Of a DNA stretch of 64,000 bases, positions 11,407 through 22,615 are shown piece by piece. The stretch is taken from NCBI GenBank assembly GCA_001972305.1, contig BDDD01002852.1, forward strand, positions 62,001 to 126,000. The letters are read 5' to 3'. Numbering within the stretch: the stretch's first letter is position 1; every line of letters starts with the position of its first letter. The DNA comes from Cephalotus follicularis (lineage: Eukaryota; Streptophyta; Magnoliopsida; Oxalidales; Cephalotaceae). The position numbers and the translations under genes are program-made. The notes under the pieces were generated by a model. That model saw nothing but the letters and a program-made list of their open reading frames with translations, was not told where the DNA came from and ran no database searches.

Positions 11407-11754
11407 NNNNNNNNNNNNNNNNNNNNNNNNNNNNNNNNNNNNNNNNNNNNNNNNNNNNNNNNNNNNNNNNNNNNNNNNNNNNNNNNNNNNNNNNNNNNNN
11501 NNNNNNNNNNNNNNNNNNNNNNNNNNNNNNNNNNNNNNNNNNNNNNNNNNNNNNNNNNNNNNNNNNNNNNNNNNNNNNNNNNNNNNNNNNNNNNNNNNNN
11601 NNNNNNNNNNNNNNNNNNNNNNNNNNNNNNNNNNNNNNNNNNNNNNNNNNNNNNNNNNNNNNNNNNNNNNNNNNNNNNNNNNNNNNNNNNNNNNNNNNNN
11701 NNNNNNNNNNNNNNNNNNNNNNNNNNNNNNNNNNNNNNNNNNNNNNNNNNNNNN
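11407..11754. other. Assembly gap (348 N)
   Basis: Unknown bases inside T1 pol. In D3, the corresponding stretch from the RT SAEG segment (about 63900) to the integrase LLQPL segment (62823) covers about 1.07 kb, so either the gap length is a placeholder or T1 has a deletion here. RNase H and the integrase zinc finger of T1 are hidden or absent. Confidence 0.95.
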
Positions 11755-12893
11755 CAGGTGATGATGGGTGTGACGAAGTACGACTAAGGCACTGGAGCCG
11801 TTAGGCTGTGCTTCAGGTACCAGTGCACGAGGGTAAAGGTAAGTTGGTGACCATCGCTAACATCGTCAGGGCGTCCAAAGACTACAAGTCGGAAGTGAGA
11901 GACTGTCCAGTTTGTAGACTCACTAAGTCTGCACACTTTCTTCCGATGAACATGACATATTCTATCGAGAAGCTTGCTCGATTGTATATCCGGGAGATAG
12001 TGAGATTGCATGGGGTGCCGATCAGTATTGTCTGCGACCGTGATGCTAGATTTACTTAAAGGTTCTGGAAGAAGTTCCAAGCAGCTATGGGAACAACCTT
12101 GAACTTTACCACTGCATTCCACCCACAGACTGATGGACAGTCCAAGCGTACTATCCAGACTCTGGAGGATATGCTACGGGCTTGCATGATTGACTTTGTT
12201 GGGAGTTGGGAGGATCATCTGGCACTGATTGAATTCTCCTACAACAACAATTTTCACACCAGCATTGGAATGGCTCCCTATGAAGCCTTATATGGGAGAA
12301 AGTGCAGATCACCTATTTGCTGGGACGAGGTAGGTGAGAGGCAAGTGCTTGGACCAGACTTGGTACAAGAGACCACTGATAAAGTGGAAATGATCAAGAA
12401 GAGACTGCTAGCTGCACAGAGTCGGTAGAAGAGTTACGCCGATATCAAGAGAAGGGAGCTAGAGTTTGAGAAGGGGGATCATGTTTTCTTGAAGATCTCG
12501 CCTTCAAAAGGGATACACCGTTTTGGCCTCAAAGGGAAGTTGGCTCCAAGGTATATTGGACCCTACGAGATACTGGATAGAGTGGGGGAGGTAGCATACC
12601 AGATTGCACTACCGCCTAGTTTGTCGGATGTGCATAACGTATTTCATGTCTCCATGTTACAAAAATACGTACCTGACCCATCTCACATTTTGAGCTACGA
12701 CCCTGTATTCATCAGTCCGAGGTTGACTTATGAGGAAAGGCCGACGAGGATAATGGATCGAATGGAAAGGGTTCTGAGGAACATGACCATCCCTATGGTC
12801 AAAGTGCTGTGGCGTTTCCACAGAGTGGAGGAAGCTACGTGGGAGCGTGAGGACGAAATGAGGGAGACATTTCCCCACTTGTTCGGAATGTAA
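11755..12893 (+). pseudogene. T1 integrase (broken)
   Basis: One frame (codons in phase with 11808, 12087 and 12489) encodes the integrase core and C-terminal region, with TAA at 12057-12059 and TAG at 12426-12428. The segment RLTKSAHF is preceded by Cys where the family has the first catalytic Asp ([11 protein letters not shown] in D3), so the DDE triad is incomplete. The second Asp (VCDRDARFT) and the Glu (IEFSYNNN) are present. HPQTDGQSKRTIQTLEDMLRAC and YEALYGRKCRSP are family signatures. The C-terminus (GLKGKLAPRYIGPYEIL, then VKVLWRFHRVEEATWERED) is a chromodomain-like tail. The protein would insert cDNA into chromatin; this copy should be inactive. Confidence 0.9.
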
Positions 12894-12929
12894 TGTAAGG
12901 GCTAAATTTGAGGACGAATTTTCTTTAAG

Positions 12930-12939
12930 GAAGGGGGAA
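12930..12939 (+). other. Polypurine tract of T1
   Basis: GAAGGGGGAA-like run directly before the 3' LTR start TGTAATAACC at 12940; it would prime plus-strand DNA synthesis. Confidence 0.85.
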
Positions 12940-13101
12940 TGTAATAACCGCAAATTCAATTCGTGTACATAGTAATATTGATTAATAAAATGTGCACTCA
13001 TTTGAATTTAATGTCCCATTATTATAATTTCGGTGATTGGCAATTGCTTGGGATGAAAGGATGTACAATTGGTGAAGTATCAAACTCAAGAAACCCTAAA
13101 A

Positions 13102-13192
13102 CAGCCATCGACAGCCGACTGTCACAGGGGACCAGTCGACTGTCTGAGGCGTGAGTGGACAGTCGACTGGCCAATGCATCCAGTCGACTGGA
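13102..13192 (+). promoter_or_regulatory. TCGA motif cluster, T1 3' LTR upstream
   Basis: Five RYCGAC motifs in 91 bp (ATCGAC, GCCGAC and three GTCGAC); three are full CAGTCGACTG palindromes or nearly so. Lies about 260 bp upstream of the TATA-like box. Confidence 0.7.
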
Positions 13193-14256
13193 TCGGTACA
13201 AAACAGGTGTCTGTGCATGCCTGTTAGATTAAACCAAGGGGGCATTGCATGGGGGACAGGTGTTGAGCGAGGTCACCACCTGCCAAGGCATGCAAAAAGG
13301 CATGCTTGCATCTCCTCTATCCTCTCTGCAAATTGCAGACCTGTAACCTGCAAAAATAAAAGAGAGAAAGGTGAGAATCAAGAGTGCATGTGAGAGAGAG
13401 AAGGAAATGAGAGAATGAGTAATGGAGCCTGGCAAATTCTAAAGCTCCAGACCTTTATATCAGCTGTCCATGAGCTGAATGTGGGTTAGAAAACATTGGG
13501 AGAAGAGGAAATTGCTGGAGATTATTGAGAGCTTGCATTGGAAGGGTTAGAGAGCTGAAAGAAAGAGGATTGAAGCTTTGGACTCTTGGTAAGTTTCTAA
13601 ATTCGAACTTACTGCTGCCATGATATGATAATGTAACTAGGAGGAATGTTGAATACCTTCTGTCAAACATGGTTAAGGTTAACAACTTTAGAATTTATTT
13701 AAAATGGTAAGGGAAAGAAGTAAGAAATGGATATGAAGCTTAGAGAGTTTTAATAACTCTAATTTGGATAATTGTAATTGTTGGTTAGTTGTATTGTGCC
13801 TACTGATTCTCTTAAGTGTATATATGCGTCCTCTGTCAACACATTCAAGATTAAAGGATCCGAAATTGAATAATAGTTGACATAGAGTTCAAAGGAAGTT
13901 GTAAAATGGAAGCTTGAGACTTAAGGGATTGATAATAGGCTACTGTTAGAACATCTATTGTAGCTAGATAATAGTTAAACCTACTGGTACTAATGCATGT
14001 GTTCATAAACATGCATACATAGATTGTTTCTGCTGGATTGAAAGATTGTTGGTGGAAAAGACTTTGGAACTCAAAGAGAAAGATCATTCCAATTGACCTT
14101 GGGATAGCGATTTAAGGTAGGGGTAACGATATGTTTTGGAAGATATGGTCATGCATATCATGTATGTTATTTTTCTGCATTGCTGCATGCTTTGATTGTA
14201 TTGAATTTGGATTGTGAAATATACAAACTGCTACTGCCTGCATTTTCTGGGCAAAA

Positions 14257-14370
14257 GCAGTCGACTGTTCTTCATGGCAGTTGACTACTCAACCCTATCC
14301 AGTCGACTGCTAAGGCAAAGCAGTCGACTACTCAACCAAAACAGCCGGCTATTCTTGAAGGCATCCGACT
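14257..14370 (+). promoter_or_regulatory. TCGA motif cluster, T1 3' LTR downstream
   Basis: Counterpart of 7411-7530. The first motif is an intact CAGTCGACTG here but decayed (CAGTTGGCTG) in the 5' LTR, while the second is GTTGAC here and GTCGAC there. Confidence 0.65.
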
Positions 14371-15533
14371 GTCCTGGATAAAATTTGCTAATATAGGTCT
14401 GTTTGGACCTCAATTTTGAATGTAATCAACTTGGCCTCCATTTGGATGACTAGAACAGGTAATCCTGGCCTCATATACAGTTACATTCCAAAATTAACAA
14501 TGTACGCACTCCTTGTGAGAGTTGCATATGAATTGACTATGTAATGCTATTCCTTGTGAATCCTTGCATTGCTACTGATTTGTGATATTGTTTCTGTATA
14601 TGCTACCTTACATTAGTATATACTGTTTTGGTGCTATTCAACACCATTACTACTTATATTGCAGTGATCGAACCAACTATGGGCTATGTACCCAAATTAT
14701 GATATCAACTATCATTTTCAAATGAAAACCTATAGTTTAAAAGAAATTATTGATTTTCCTCCTATGTGAGGTACCATCTATTTTGTTCTCCAAAGCGAGG
14801 ACCATTATTGTATTGAAATCATTTTCCTCCGAAGAGATGTACGATAAATGACTTGTTATATGTTTCTAAAGAAAACCACTTTTATATTGCATATTGCTAA
14901 CATATGTAATATTATTATTGAATGCTTGTATTGATTGTGCTTGTTGCCGGTGGCCGAGTGATGGCTGTGGTCACCGACTACGGTACGGATCCTGGGTGCC
15001 AGGAGTTGGCCAGGAGATCTCCTAAACTTATCTGCATTCAGATATTAATTGTTAAACTACCCGCCAACGCCGGTAGTAAATGTTACCTGTTCTATCATCC
15101 TCGGAGCGCAGGAGATAGTTAGGTAGTGCACAGTCGGAGCTAGGAGATAGCGGCATGTGACACCCAATGTATGGATGAATTGTTTGTACCCTTGTGCGGT
15201 ATTCTTGCATATGTATTGTTTATGACCACTTGGCATGATTGCTTATATATTGGCTCATTTAAATGTTATTTTGATATAAACTGTCATACATGTTGCATTC
15301 ATATATTCCTTAGCATGCATTATCTTCCTACTTAGCCAAGTGAGAACAACGGCTAACCTATACAATTTCAGATTAAGCGAAGAAGATCAGAGTTCACTGC
15401 TGAAGCTTGGAGAGCTTTCGTTTTCATCTTAAGGTTGTTATTTCCCTTATGAAGTTGTATTGTATAGTATCGAACGGATCACACTCTGTGTACTGTTGTA
15501 TTTCCTTATGTAAGGATAATTATTTAACTTGTT

Positions 15534-15561
15534 TTCGCACGTAGTATGGGATGCGTGCGAA
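15534..15561 (+). other. Conserved LTR 3' hairpin (T1 3' LTR)
   Basis: 8-bp stem TTCGCACG/CGTGCGAA, loop TAGTATGGGATG. Compare 8692-8719. Confidence 0.75.
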
Positions 15562-15706
15562 CAGCTTGTGTTTATATTCCGGCTTAATAACTGCTTCTGC
15601 AAATTGTTTATGAATTGTTAAATGAATGCTGGAATATATTTAATCACTGATATCACCATATATGCTTGTCTTAACATAAACGTAAATGGAATTACGGGGT
15701 GTGACA

Positions 15707-16316
15707 ACATGGTTTCTAACACTCTCATTCAATCTCTCACAGTTGATATAAAGGGTCAAAAGTTTAGAAATCCGTCAGATTCCATTAACTCAAAAATTAC
15801 AGCACTCATCCCTCTCTCTCTCTCATGCATGCCTTCTTTTCTTTTGTTTCATTCTCAAAGTCTTGCAGGTTGCAGACTTGCAGGTGGAATAGCACATGCA
15901 AGACTCCTCAGTCTGGCATTGTCAACAGCTGGTAATGTCTCCTTGCATGGTTGACACATTGCTGGACACTTATCTCGGATGGAAACCATTTGGCGCCACT
16001 GTCCTGTTCTATCAGGCGTGTATCACAGTTCTGACACCGTTCAAAGCGTCGACGGTTTCTCTCTGGTGTTGACGATTTGCGCGTCATAACTCAGCCTTCA
16101 ACTGCGCGTTTTGTACACGTGTCTATGCTCAAAGCGTCGACTGTATGGCGTTAGGCGTCGACGGTTTAGCACCAAAATTTATTTCTTTAATTTTTATCTA
16201 AGAATTTATCCCAATTTTCATTCTATTCTAAAGATAACCCTTCATAAAATCTCAAGAAAATGCATATTTTATTCATCATTGTACAATATACATTAATTGA
16301 AATTGCGGTTATTACA
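15707..16316 (-). mobile_element. Element A 5' LTR, piece 3 (5' end of LTR)
   Basis: Final piece of LTR A. It ends in the plus-strand sequence GCGGTTATTACA, the complement of the LTR start TGTAATAACCGC. In sense it carries an upstream TCGA cluster (16042-16172) and then a TATA-like TTTATATCAACTG near 15752-15738. The three pieces add up to about 2.5 kb, close to the T1 LTR length. Confidence 0.85.
16042..16172 (-). promoter_or_regulatory. TCGA motif cluster in LTR A (upstream cluster)
   Basis: AAAGCGTCGACGGT, GTGTTGACGAT, AAAGCGTCGACTGT and GGCGTCGACGGT in about 130 bp, some 290-420 bp upstream of the TATA-like box in sense. Here the flanks of the TCGA core are CG/CG, unlike the AG/CT flanks in T1. 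Confidence 0.65.
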
Positions 16317-16321
16317 ACACG

Positions 16322-16485
16322 CGTACGTCATGCGGCCGGATGGAAGAAAGAAAGAGACACGTATGCTTCATGCGGCCGGATGGAAGAAATAAAGAGGCAT
16401 GTGTGCGTCATGCAGGCCGGATGGAAGAAAGAGAGAGATGCGTGGGCGTCATATGGGCAGGATGAAAGAGAGAGAGAAACACAGC
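16322..16485 (+). repeat. Tandem repeat, about 45-50 bp unit, in LTR B
   Basis: Four degenerate units sharing CGTCATGCGGCCGGATGG and AAGAAAGAGA stretches. Confidence 0.75.
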
Positions 16486-16995
16486 TCCTCTATTAGCATG
16501 CCTCTCTTCTTTTTCAACCTGCGCTTGAGAAATGAGAAAGAAAACAAACGGAAAAACGGGAGAAGAAAGGAGAAAGAGATAAATCACATTTCTCCATACT
16601 TGAACCCGGAGATAAAGGCTTGGAAGCTCGGACTGAGGTTGGAGTCGAACATGGATTTGGAATTATTGTACCAGACTTGGAAGCTCAAAAACGCTACGAG
16701 TCTGTGATTTTGAAGAAGTCGACTACGATTCCTAACTTGGAATCTAAGGTAGGGATTATATAACTGTGTTTTGAACTAAATTATATAAAATGTTCATTTA
16801 GTGAAATGCATAAATTGTGGATTGTGATCTGTGCAAATCTGGTGGTTTGCCATTAATAGATAACCTGTTATGGATGTTCTGTTTTGGAATGGAAATGGAT
16901 TGAGTTGCATGTGTTGTTCTGCTTGGTTCCACTGGTGTTAAGACATTGTTGTGTTTCGTGATGGAGAAGACACTGTTCTGGTTTCACTAAACAGT

Positions 16996-17270
16996 CAACG
17001 CTTAGAGGAAAAGCGTCGTCGCCTTGGCCTGTTATGCGGGGAAAAGGACGGTTGACGCATTGACCCCTAAGGATCCTTCCTTAAAGCGTCAATGCCAAGA
17101 GGTAAAACACCGACGCTTAAGGGTCCTTGCCTTGAAGCGACGATGCCAAAGAGACAAGACGTTGATTCCTAGAAGGTCCGAAATAGACGTTGACACCTAT
17201 AGGGTATGTGTTGATGCCTAGGAGGACTGCCATAAACATTGACGCCTATAGGGTATGTGTTGACACCAAA
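16996..17270 (+). promoter_or_regulatory. Decayed TCGA-type motif cluster in LTR B
   Basis: About ten copies of a CGTTGACGC/GCGTCRACG type motif (for example AAAGCGTCGTCG, GGTTGACGCATTGAC, AAAGCGTCAATG, CCGACGCTTA), most mutated at the CpG. Position matches the intronic cluster of T1. Confidence 0.5.
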
Positions 17271-17810
17271 AGGGCCTACTGTGGATTGATTCTAAAGTTT
17301 TTTGTCATTTTAGAAAAAGTGCATACTTGATTTTATTATAAATCATTATTTTACATGGAAAATGTTATATTTCAAAAGATTGAAACACTGTCTTAAAGAC
17401 TGATTACACATTTTGAACAAATGTTTCATTTCAAGTATTTTATAACATATAAAGTACTTGAAAAAAAATTGATTGTTGGATTGTGATTTGGATAGGTGAT
17501 GTGTTAGTTGCGGTGGCAGAGATTGTCACTGATGGCTAACGGCGGGTTGGGCTCTAGGTGCCAGGAGATGGCTAGGACCACCCATACTGGTTACTTAGCC
17601 TTAGTGCGAGTAACATTGGACTGACTAATCTACTTCGAGTCGGTCGGAGACGGGGTTGAAGTAGGAGTACGATATCTGAGCCAGGAGATGGCGATGCACT
17701 TCGTACGTACGAATGGATTGATTGGTCCTTTGTGACATGATTGATGGATTGTATTGATGTAGCCATTTGGCATGGTTGCTCATATATTGATGGATATACA
17801 TATGTATCTG

Positions 17811-17828
17811 CATACATACATACATACA

Positions 17829-17882
<54 letters not shown>
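17811..17882 (+). repeat. Microsatellite (ACAT)n then (AT)n
   Basis: About 45 bp of CATA units followed by a TA run. The ORFs read through it (MYVCMYV on the minus strand) are artefacts. Confidence 0.95.
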
Positions 17883-17889
<7 letters not shown>

Positions 17890-18353
17890 TTTTATATATT
17901 ACGTATTGCATCATGATGCATTCATTTCATGACATTTGTTATCGTTGACCTCAAAGTACTTTTATATCTTTCCTACTTAGCCACTGGATTCGGCTAGCCC
18001 TATCAATTACAGATTGATGCAGTGGGATCGATATTGCTTAAGCTTGGGGGACCGGAGAGAAGATAGAGTTGTCTTTCCTTTGAGTAATGTTAAATGGTTA
18101 ATGTATTGATGGATAATAGTTCATGCTCTGTTTAAGGCCGATTAACGATGATTATAATGTATTGTTGTTAAACAATTGGTAAAATATAGTATGGGATGCA
18201 TGCTATGTTACTTTAAATTCAGCTTATATTTTATGTTTCTGCAAGAATTCATATGGTTGGAAAGTTTTAAATTTTTCTCGATTTCGTTTAAGCTGGATAT
18301 ATGTTAATTGCCATGACCTTCAGGTAGTTTATGAAAGCGAGGTGCGACAAGCG

Positions 18354-18449
18354 TGGTATCAGAGCATATTCATTATATGCTTAGCTTGGATAAGTTCCTT
18401 GGCCATTAATGATTGTTTCCTTAAGATGATTAGTCACATAATTTCTTAT
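18354..18449 (+). mobile_element. Element B primer site and internal stub
   Basis: TGGTATCAGAGC at 18354-18365, then CATATTCATTATATGCTTAGC, similar to the region after the T1 primer site. The internal region is cut after about 85 bp by family C at 18450. Confidence 0.8.
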
Positions 18450-18590
18450 TGTAACGCTCGGGATTTTCGTTAAGGTGTAATATTGCTTTTTTAATGTAAT
18501 TTTATACGTGGAATTAATGAGAATTGCGTTTCTCCCCTTCGATGTGTTGAAAGTTGCAAGAAAAAGTGTGCTAGTGTGTTTTTGGTGCAG

Positions 18591-18731
18591 GGGGCAGACG
18601 ACTACCACCCAGAGGCAGCCGACTAGACTCCCCTGGTGAAGGTCGCAGCCGGCTGTTGTGAGGAAACAGCCGACTATTTTGAGTGTCGGCAGAATCAATC
18701 GACTGCCAAATGAAGGCAGTCGACTGCCAGG
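18591..18731 (+). promoter_or_regulatory. GCCGAC/TCGAC cluster, LTR C upstream
   Basis: About six motifs (CAGCCGACTA twice, AATCGACTG, CAGTCGACTG and decayed relatives) upstream of the TATA-like box near 18828. Confidence 0.6.
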
Positions 18732-19257
18732 CGCCAGACAGCCACGTGCTGTCAGACTTTAAGTGGTGAAAAGTGGGTATTTTGGCATTTGTGGCATTTG
18801 GCAGAGATAGGGGGTCGGGTCTCCTTGATAAAAATGCAACTTCCTCTCCTCAATCTCCATCTCCTTTGTGATTCAAGTGTGTTTAAAGGGGAGTTTGAGA
18901 GTGAAAGTGTGTGTGTGTGTGTTGTGGACATACAGATCTTGGTGTTGAACCGAAAGCTTCGAGGCCGGACCAGTGCAGGAACCGGACCCGTGCGAGGCTG
19001 CTGGACGCGCCTAGGAATCCAAGGACCTCGGATCTAGGACTTAAAGAGGTGGATTGCAACTCCAAACTTGGAGTTCTAAGGTAAGGGAAAGCTGTATTTG
19101 TGATTCAAAGTCAATTATAATGATGTTATGAGTGAAATGCATATGTGATATTGTGATAGAAGCATGAATGTGCGTTGTGGTGATAGTTATTGTGGTTGGA
19201 AATGGTTTAAATGTGGATTGAAGAGTGTGTTTGCTGCTATTTTTGGGCACTGCCCGT

Positions 19258-19780
19258 AGGGGCAGTCGACTGTCCAGGGAGGACAGCCGACTGTCCAAGG
19301 CTAGCAGTCGACTGTCTAGGGAGGACAGCCGACTATCCAAGGAGAACAGCCGACTGGGCATTGGAGCCAGTCGACTGGTTGTGCCTGGAATTGCAGGTTT
19401 CTTCCTGTTGTTTGTGCAGCCGACTGCCAGGGAAGGCAGCCGACTGTGTGGTGGTCCAGCCGACTGTGTGGTGGTCCAGCCGACTGTTTTGGGTAACAGC
19501 CGACTGTCCACGTGTCACTCTCCCGGACATGCTGGGACAGGTGGCAGCAAGGAATGTGTATTGTTTTGGAGCAGCCGACTGCCTGGAGAGGGAAGCCGAC
19601 TGCTATGTGAGGGACAGCCGACTGCCAAGGAGGGCAGTCGACTGTTGGTATAGAACAGCCGACTGCCAAGGAGGGCAGCCGACTGGTAGTTAAGGGCCCC
19701 CGACTGCCAAGTGTGGGACAGCCGACTGTTGAAGGAGAACAGCCGACTGTCAGTGAGAAACGACCGACTGTTTGAGACCG
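19258..19780 (+). promoter_or_regulatory. Large GCCGACTG/GTCGACTG array, LTR C left
   Basis: About 20 copies of CAGYCGACTG in 520 bp with mostly unrelated 10-30 bp spacers, on one strand orientation. Nearly all contain RYCGAC. Two adjacent units (TGTGTGGTGGTCCAGCCGAC) are tandemly duplicated here but single in the right copy near 21250, showing unit gain or loss. Long ORFs across it (SRL and VGC repeats) are by-products. Confidence 0.75.
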
Positions 19781-19864
19781 CTTTGCATTGTGAGCATATG
19801 TGTGCATATTGTACCGTGTTAAACTGTATTTTGAGTTGGTAATTGAGGATTGTGAAACGTTTTA

Positions 19865-20585
19865 TGTAACACCCCCGACAGTGGGAGCCCTTACAGTTCT
19901 TAATGCTAAACTGAAACATAACGGAAATCTAACAAAAGACTGATACGAAACGGATGTGGTGGTCTGAAAACATATCTTATTGCAAACTTGAAATAAAAGA
20001 GAGTCTGAAATATTTGACAAAACATAAAAAAAGACAATTCATAATCCGATGTCCAAATACTGAAATCATAACTGAAATAAAACCAAAGTCTGGAACTGTT
20101 TATACTGAAATACTAATCTGATCCTACTGGAAAACATAAGAACCAACTCCTAGCTGATATTCTGACAATGGGTAACTCTTATCACACATTTCCCCCATGC
20201 TCCTGAAAACCTGCCGCATAGAAACAAAAACGCGGCTGAGCAAACCTCAGTACGGATAAGGAATTAAAACAGTAAACGATAAACAAAATAATTTGCACTT
20301 TAAATTCAATAAGGTAACATAGTAAATATTCTTGAAAAGTAAAACAGAATATTTAAAAACAAGCAGTTATAAAATCATCATAACTTGCGAAAAAAAGAAT
20401 ATCATAATTCAAAACATTATCTGATTCATAATTCCATAACAGAGAATTTCTGACATACATACATATATAGGTGCAAGGGGTTCGCGAGGCCCACATGCTC
20501 TGACGGAAAAGTCGTGTACGGCACTACACAAACAATCCCAAATACTGAATCTTATCTTACAGTAACTAGAGTATACTCATACGCC
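19865..20585 (-). mobile_element. D-type LTR fragment (3' end only)
   Basis: Starts TGTAACACCCCC (an LTR 3' end in reverse) and contains the GCTGAGCAAACCTCAGTACGG segment seen at about 41550 and 59310. It breaks off at CATACGCC, where D3 (about 59657) continues with TCTATCC. The break joins straight to family C sequence. Confidence 0.85.
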
Positions 20586-21059
20586 GGTATTTTGGCATTT
20601 GTGGCATTTGGCAGAGAGAGGGGGTCGGGTCTCCTTGATAAAAACGCAACTTCCTCTCCTCAATCTCCATCTCCTTTGTGATTCAAGTGTGTTTAAAGGT
20701 GAGTTTGAGAGTGAAAGTGTGTGTGTGTGTTGTGGACATACGGAGATTGGTGTTGAACTGAAAGCTTGGAGGCCGGACCAGTGGAGGAACCGGACCCGTG
20801 CGAGGCTACTGGACGCGCCTAGGAGTGCAAGGACCTCGGATCTAGGACTTAAAGAGGTGGATTGCAACTCCTAACTTGGAGTTCTAAGGTAGGGGAAAGC
20901 TGTATTTGTGATTCAAAGTCAATTATAATGATGTTATGAGCGAAATGCATATGTGATATTGTGATAGAAGCATGAGTGTGTGTTGTGGTGATAGTGATTG
21001 TGGTTGGAAATGGTTTAAATGTGGATTGAAGTGTGTGTTTGCTGCTGTTTTTGGGCACT

Positions 21060-21560
21060 GCCTGTAGGGGCAGTGGACTGTCCAGGGAGGACAACCGACT
21101 GTCCAAGGCTAGCAGTCGACTGTCCAGGGAGGACAGCCGACTGTCCAAGGAGAACAGCCGACTGGGCATTGGAGCCAGTCGACTGGTTGTGCCTGGAATT
21201 GCAGGTTTCTTCTTGTTGTTTGTGCAGCCGACTGCCAGGGAAGGCAACCGACTGTGTGGTGGTCCAGCCGACTGTTTTGGGTAACAGCCGACTGTCCACG
21301 TGTCACTCTCCTGGACATGCTGGGATAGGTGGCAGCAAGGAATGTGTATTGTTTTGGAGCAGCCGACTGCCTGGAGAGGGTAGCCGACTGCTATGTGAGG
21401 GAAAGCCTACTGCCAAGGAGGGCAGTCGACTATTGGTATGGAACAGCCGCTGCCAAGGAAGGCAGCCGACTGGTGGTTAAGGGAAACCGACTGCCAAGTG
21501 TGGGACAGCCGACTGTTGAAGGAGAATAGCCGACTGTCAGTGAGAAACGACCGACTGTTT
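21060..21560 (+). promoter_or_regulatory. GCCGACTG/GTCGACTG array, LTR C right
   Basis: Counterpart of 19258-19780 with about 17 recognisable motifs; several are point-mutated (for example GTGGAC, AACCGAC, GCCTAC) and one unit is missing. Confidence 0.7.
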
Positions 21561-21775
21561 GAGACCGCTTTGCATTGTGAGAATATGTGTGCATATTGTA
21601 CCGTGTTAAACTATATTTTGAGTTGGTAATTGAGGATTGTGAAACGTTTTACCCCTTTTTGGAAGTGCTAATGTGATTTACATAAATCATTACTTTATGT
21701 GAAATGTAGGTTTTGAGATATATACATATTCTCGAAAAGATTGTGAAAATGGCTTCCAAAATATTGTGAAAATGT

Positions 21776-21985
21776 GTTGGTTAATGGTTTATTAAAATCA
21801 TTAATTGTTTGGAAAATGGTTTCCAAAATATTGTGAAAATGTGTTGGTTAATGGTTTATTAAAATCATTAGTGTTTGGAAAATGGTTTCCAAAAGGATTG
21901 TGAAAATGTGTTTGGTTAATGGTTTATTAAAATCATTAGTGTTTGGAAAATGGTTTCCAAAAGGATTGTGAAAATGGCTTTCGAG
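21776..21985 (+). repeat. Tandem repeat, 67-69 bp unit
   Basis: Three units with GGTTAATGGTTTATTAAAAT and TGGTTTCCAAAA. Confidence 0.85.
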
Positions 21986-22387
21986 AGATTGCGAAACTGT
22001 TATACAAATGTGTATTTTGTGGTATTTGAATGTAGTTCAAATAACCGGGTTTTACTAAAGTGTATTGTTACAAGTATTTTGATACTTGAGTTTGGGAAAA
22101 TGATCGTTATGTATATTTTGGCAAATATATATGTTGCAAGTATTTATATCTATAAATTACTTGAAATGTTTAAAGAGAAATGTATTGTTGCAAGTATTTT
22201 ATGAATCATAAATTACTTAGGAAATGAAGTGTTATATATATGTTTTGACAAATATATATGTGTCGAAAGTATTTATACTTTAACCGTTTTTGGAACGAGA
22301 TGTTTTGGAACAAGTATTTATTTTATAAACTACTTGAGTGGTATTGTGGGTGCTGTGTTTGCACCGTTATTGTGACTGTTTTGAGTG

Positions 22388-22615
22388 CTGGTACTTAGTC
22401 GCCGTGCTAGTATCATTATCGTGTATTGATTGATTGATTGTTGTTACTTAGCCGCCGTGCTAGTAGCGTGGATGTTATTGTATTGATTGTGATTGATTGT
22501 TGCCGCTAGCGGGGTAATGTTGGTACTTAGCCGCCGTGCTAGTATCGTGAGTGTTGCCGTTAGCGGGGAAGTGTTGGTACTCACCGCCGTGCTTGTATCG
22601 TAGTGAGTTCTGAGT
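22388..22615 (+). repeat. Degenerate tandem repeat in LTR C
   Basis: Four to five copies of GTACTTAGCCGCCGTGCTAG, spaced 55-70 bp, some followed by GCCGTTAGCGGGG. Confidence 0.75.

Larger units (their letters stand above)
6095..15706 (+). mobile_element. T1: complete but inactive Ty3/gypsy element
   Basis: Full-length element of about 9.6 kb with two 2.77 kb LTRs, primer site (8868-8879), gag-pol (8972-12893) and polypurine tract (12930-12939). The two LTRs differ by only a few percent by eye, so the insertion is fairly young, yet the coding region carries at least four stops. Integrase and the VKVLWR...WEREDEM tail match plant Ty3 elements of the Tekay/Del type; that lineage name is inference. 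No convincing target duplication is visible: the first bases of the 5' LTR are altered (CTCATAACC instead of TGTAATAACC), and the right flank starts ACATGGT, the same 7 bases that follow the 5' LTR. Confidence 0.9.
12940..15706 (+). repeat. T1 3' LTR
   Basis: 2767 bp, canonical start TGTAATAACCGC and end GTGTGACA. Same landmarks as the 5' LTR: upstream cluster (13102-13192), TATA-like (13454-13460), GGTAAGT (GT at 13589), AAGGTAGGG (GT at 14117), downstream cluster (14257-14370), GGAGW hairpins (14998-15010, 15139-15151), acceptor-like AG at 15370-15371 and the hairpin (15534-15561). Confidence 0.92.
16317..18349 (+). mobile_element. LTR B, 5'-truncated by insertion of A
   Basis: Plus-strand Ty3 LTR whose 5' part is missing because A sits in front of it. 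It ends GGTGCGACA and is followed by a primer site (18354-18365). It keeps the family plan: donor-like TCTAAGGTAGGG (GT at 16749), a motif cluster (16996-17270), two GGAGA-loop hairpins (about 17562 and 17681), acceptor-like TCAATTACAG ending at 18012, and a decayed version of the 3' hairpin near 18187. Confidence 0.8.
18450..19864 (+). mobile_element. Family C LTR, left partial copy
   Basis: Begins TGTAACGCTCGGG and stops at the D fragment. Contains TCGA/GCCGAC clusters (18591-18731 and 19258-19780), a GATAAAAA TATA-like element near 18828, a GT-microsatellite (about 18909-18922) and the donor-like TCTAAGGTAAGG (GT at 19081). Positions 18776-19864 are duplicated, with a few percent difference by eye, at 20586 onward. 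Confidence 0.82.

Noticed and set aside
6095-15706. T1 as an active element
   Set aside because: At least four in-frame stops, a missing integrase Asp, a lost knuckle Cys and mutated 5' LTR terminus.
17572-17853. Minus-strand ORFs starting MYVCMYVCMYV
   Set aside because: Pure translation of the CATA microsatellite.
19258-19780. CRISPR-like array of short repeats and variable spacers
   Set aside because: Repeats are 8-10 bp and degenerate, spacers 10-30 bp, in a plant LTR with no cas genes. It is a binding-site-like cluster.
19041-21629. Long ORFs on both strands with SRL, VGC or LPS repeats
   Set aside because: They arise because the CAGYCGACTG array is open in several frames on both strands. 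No start context or domain, and the region is LTR.
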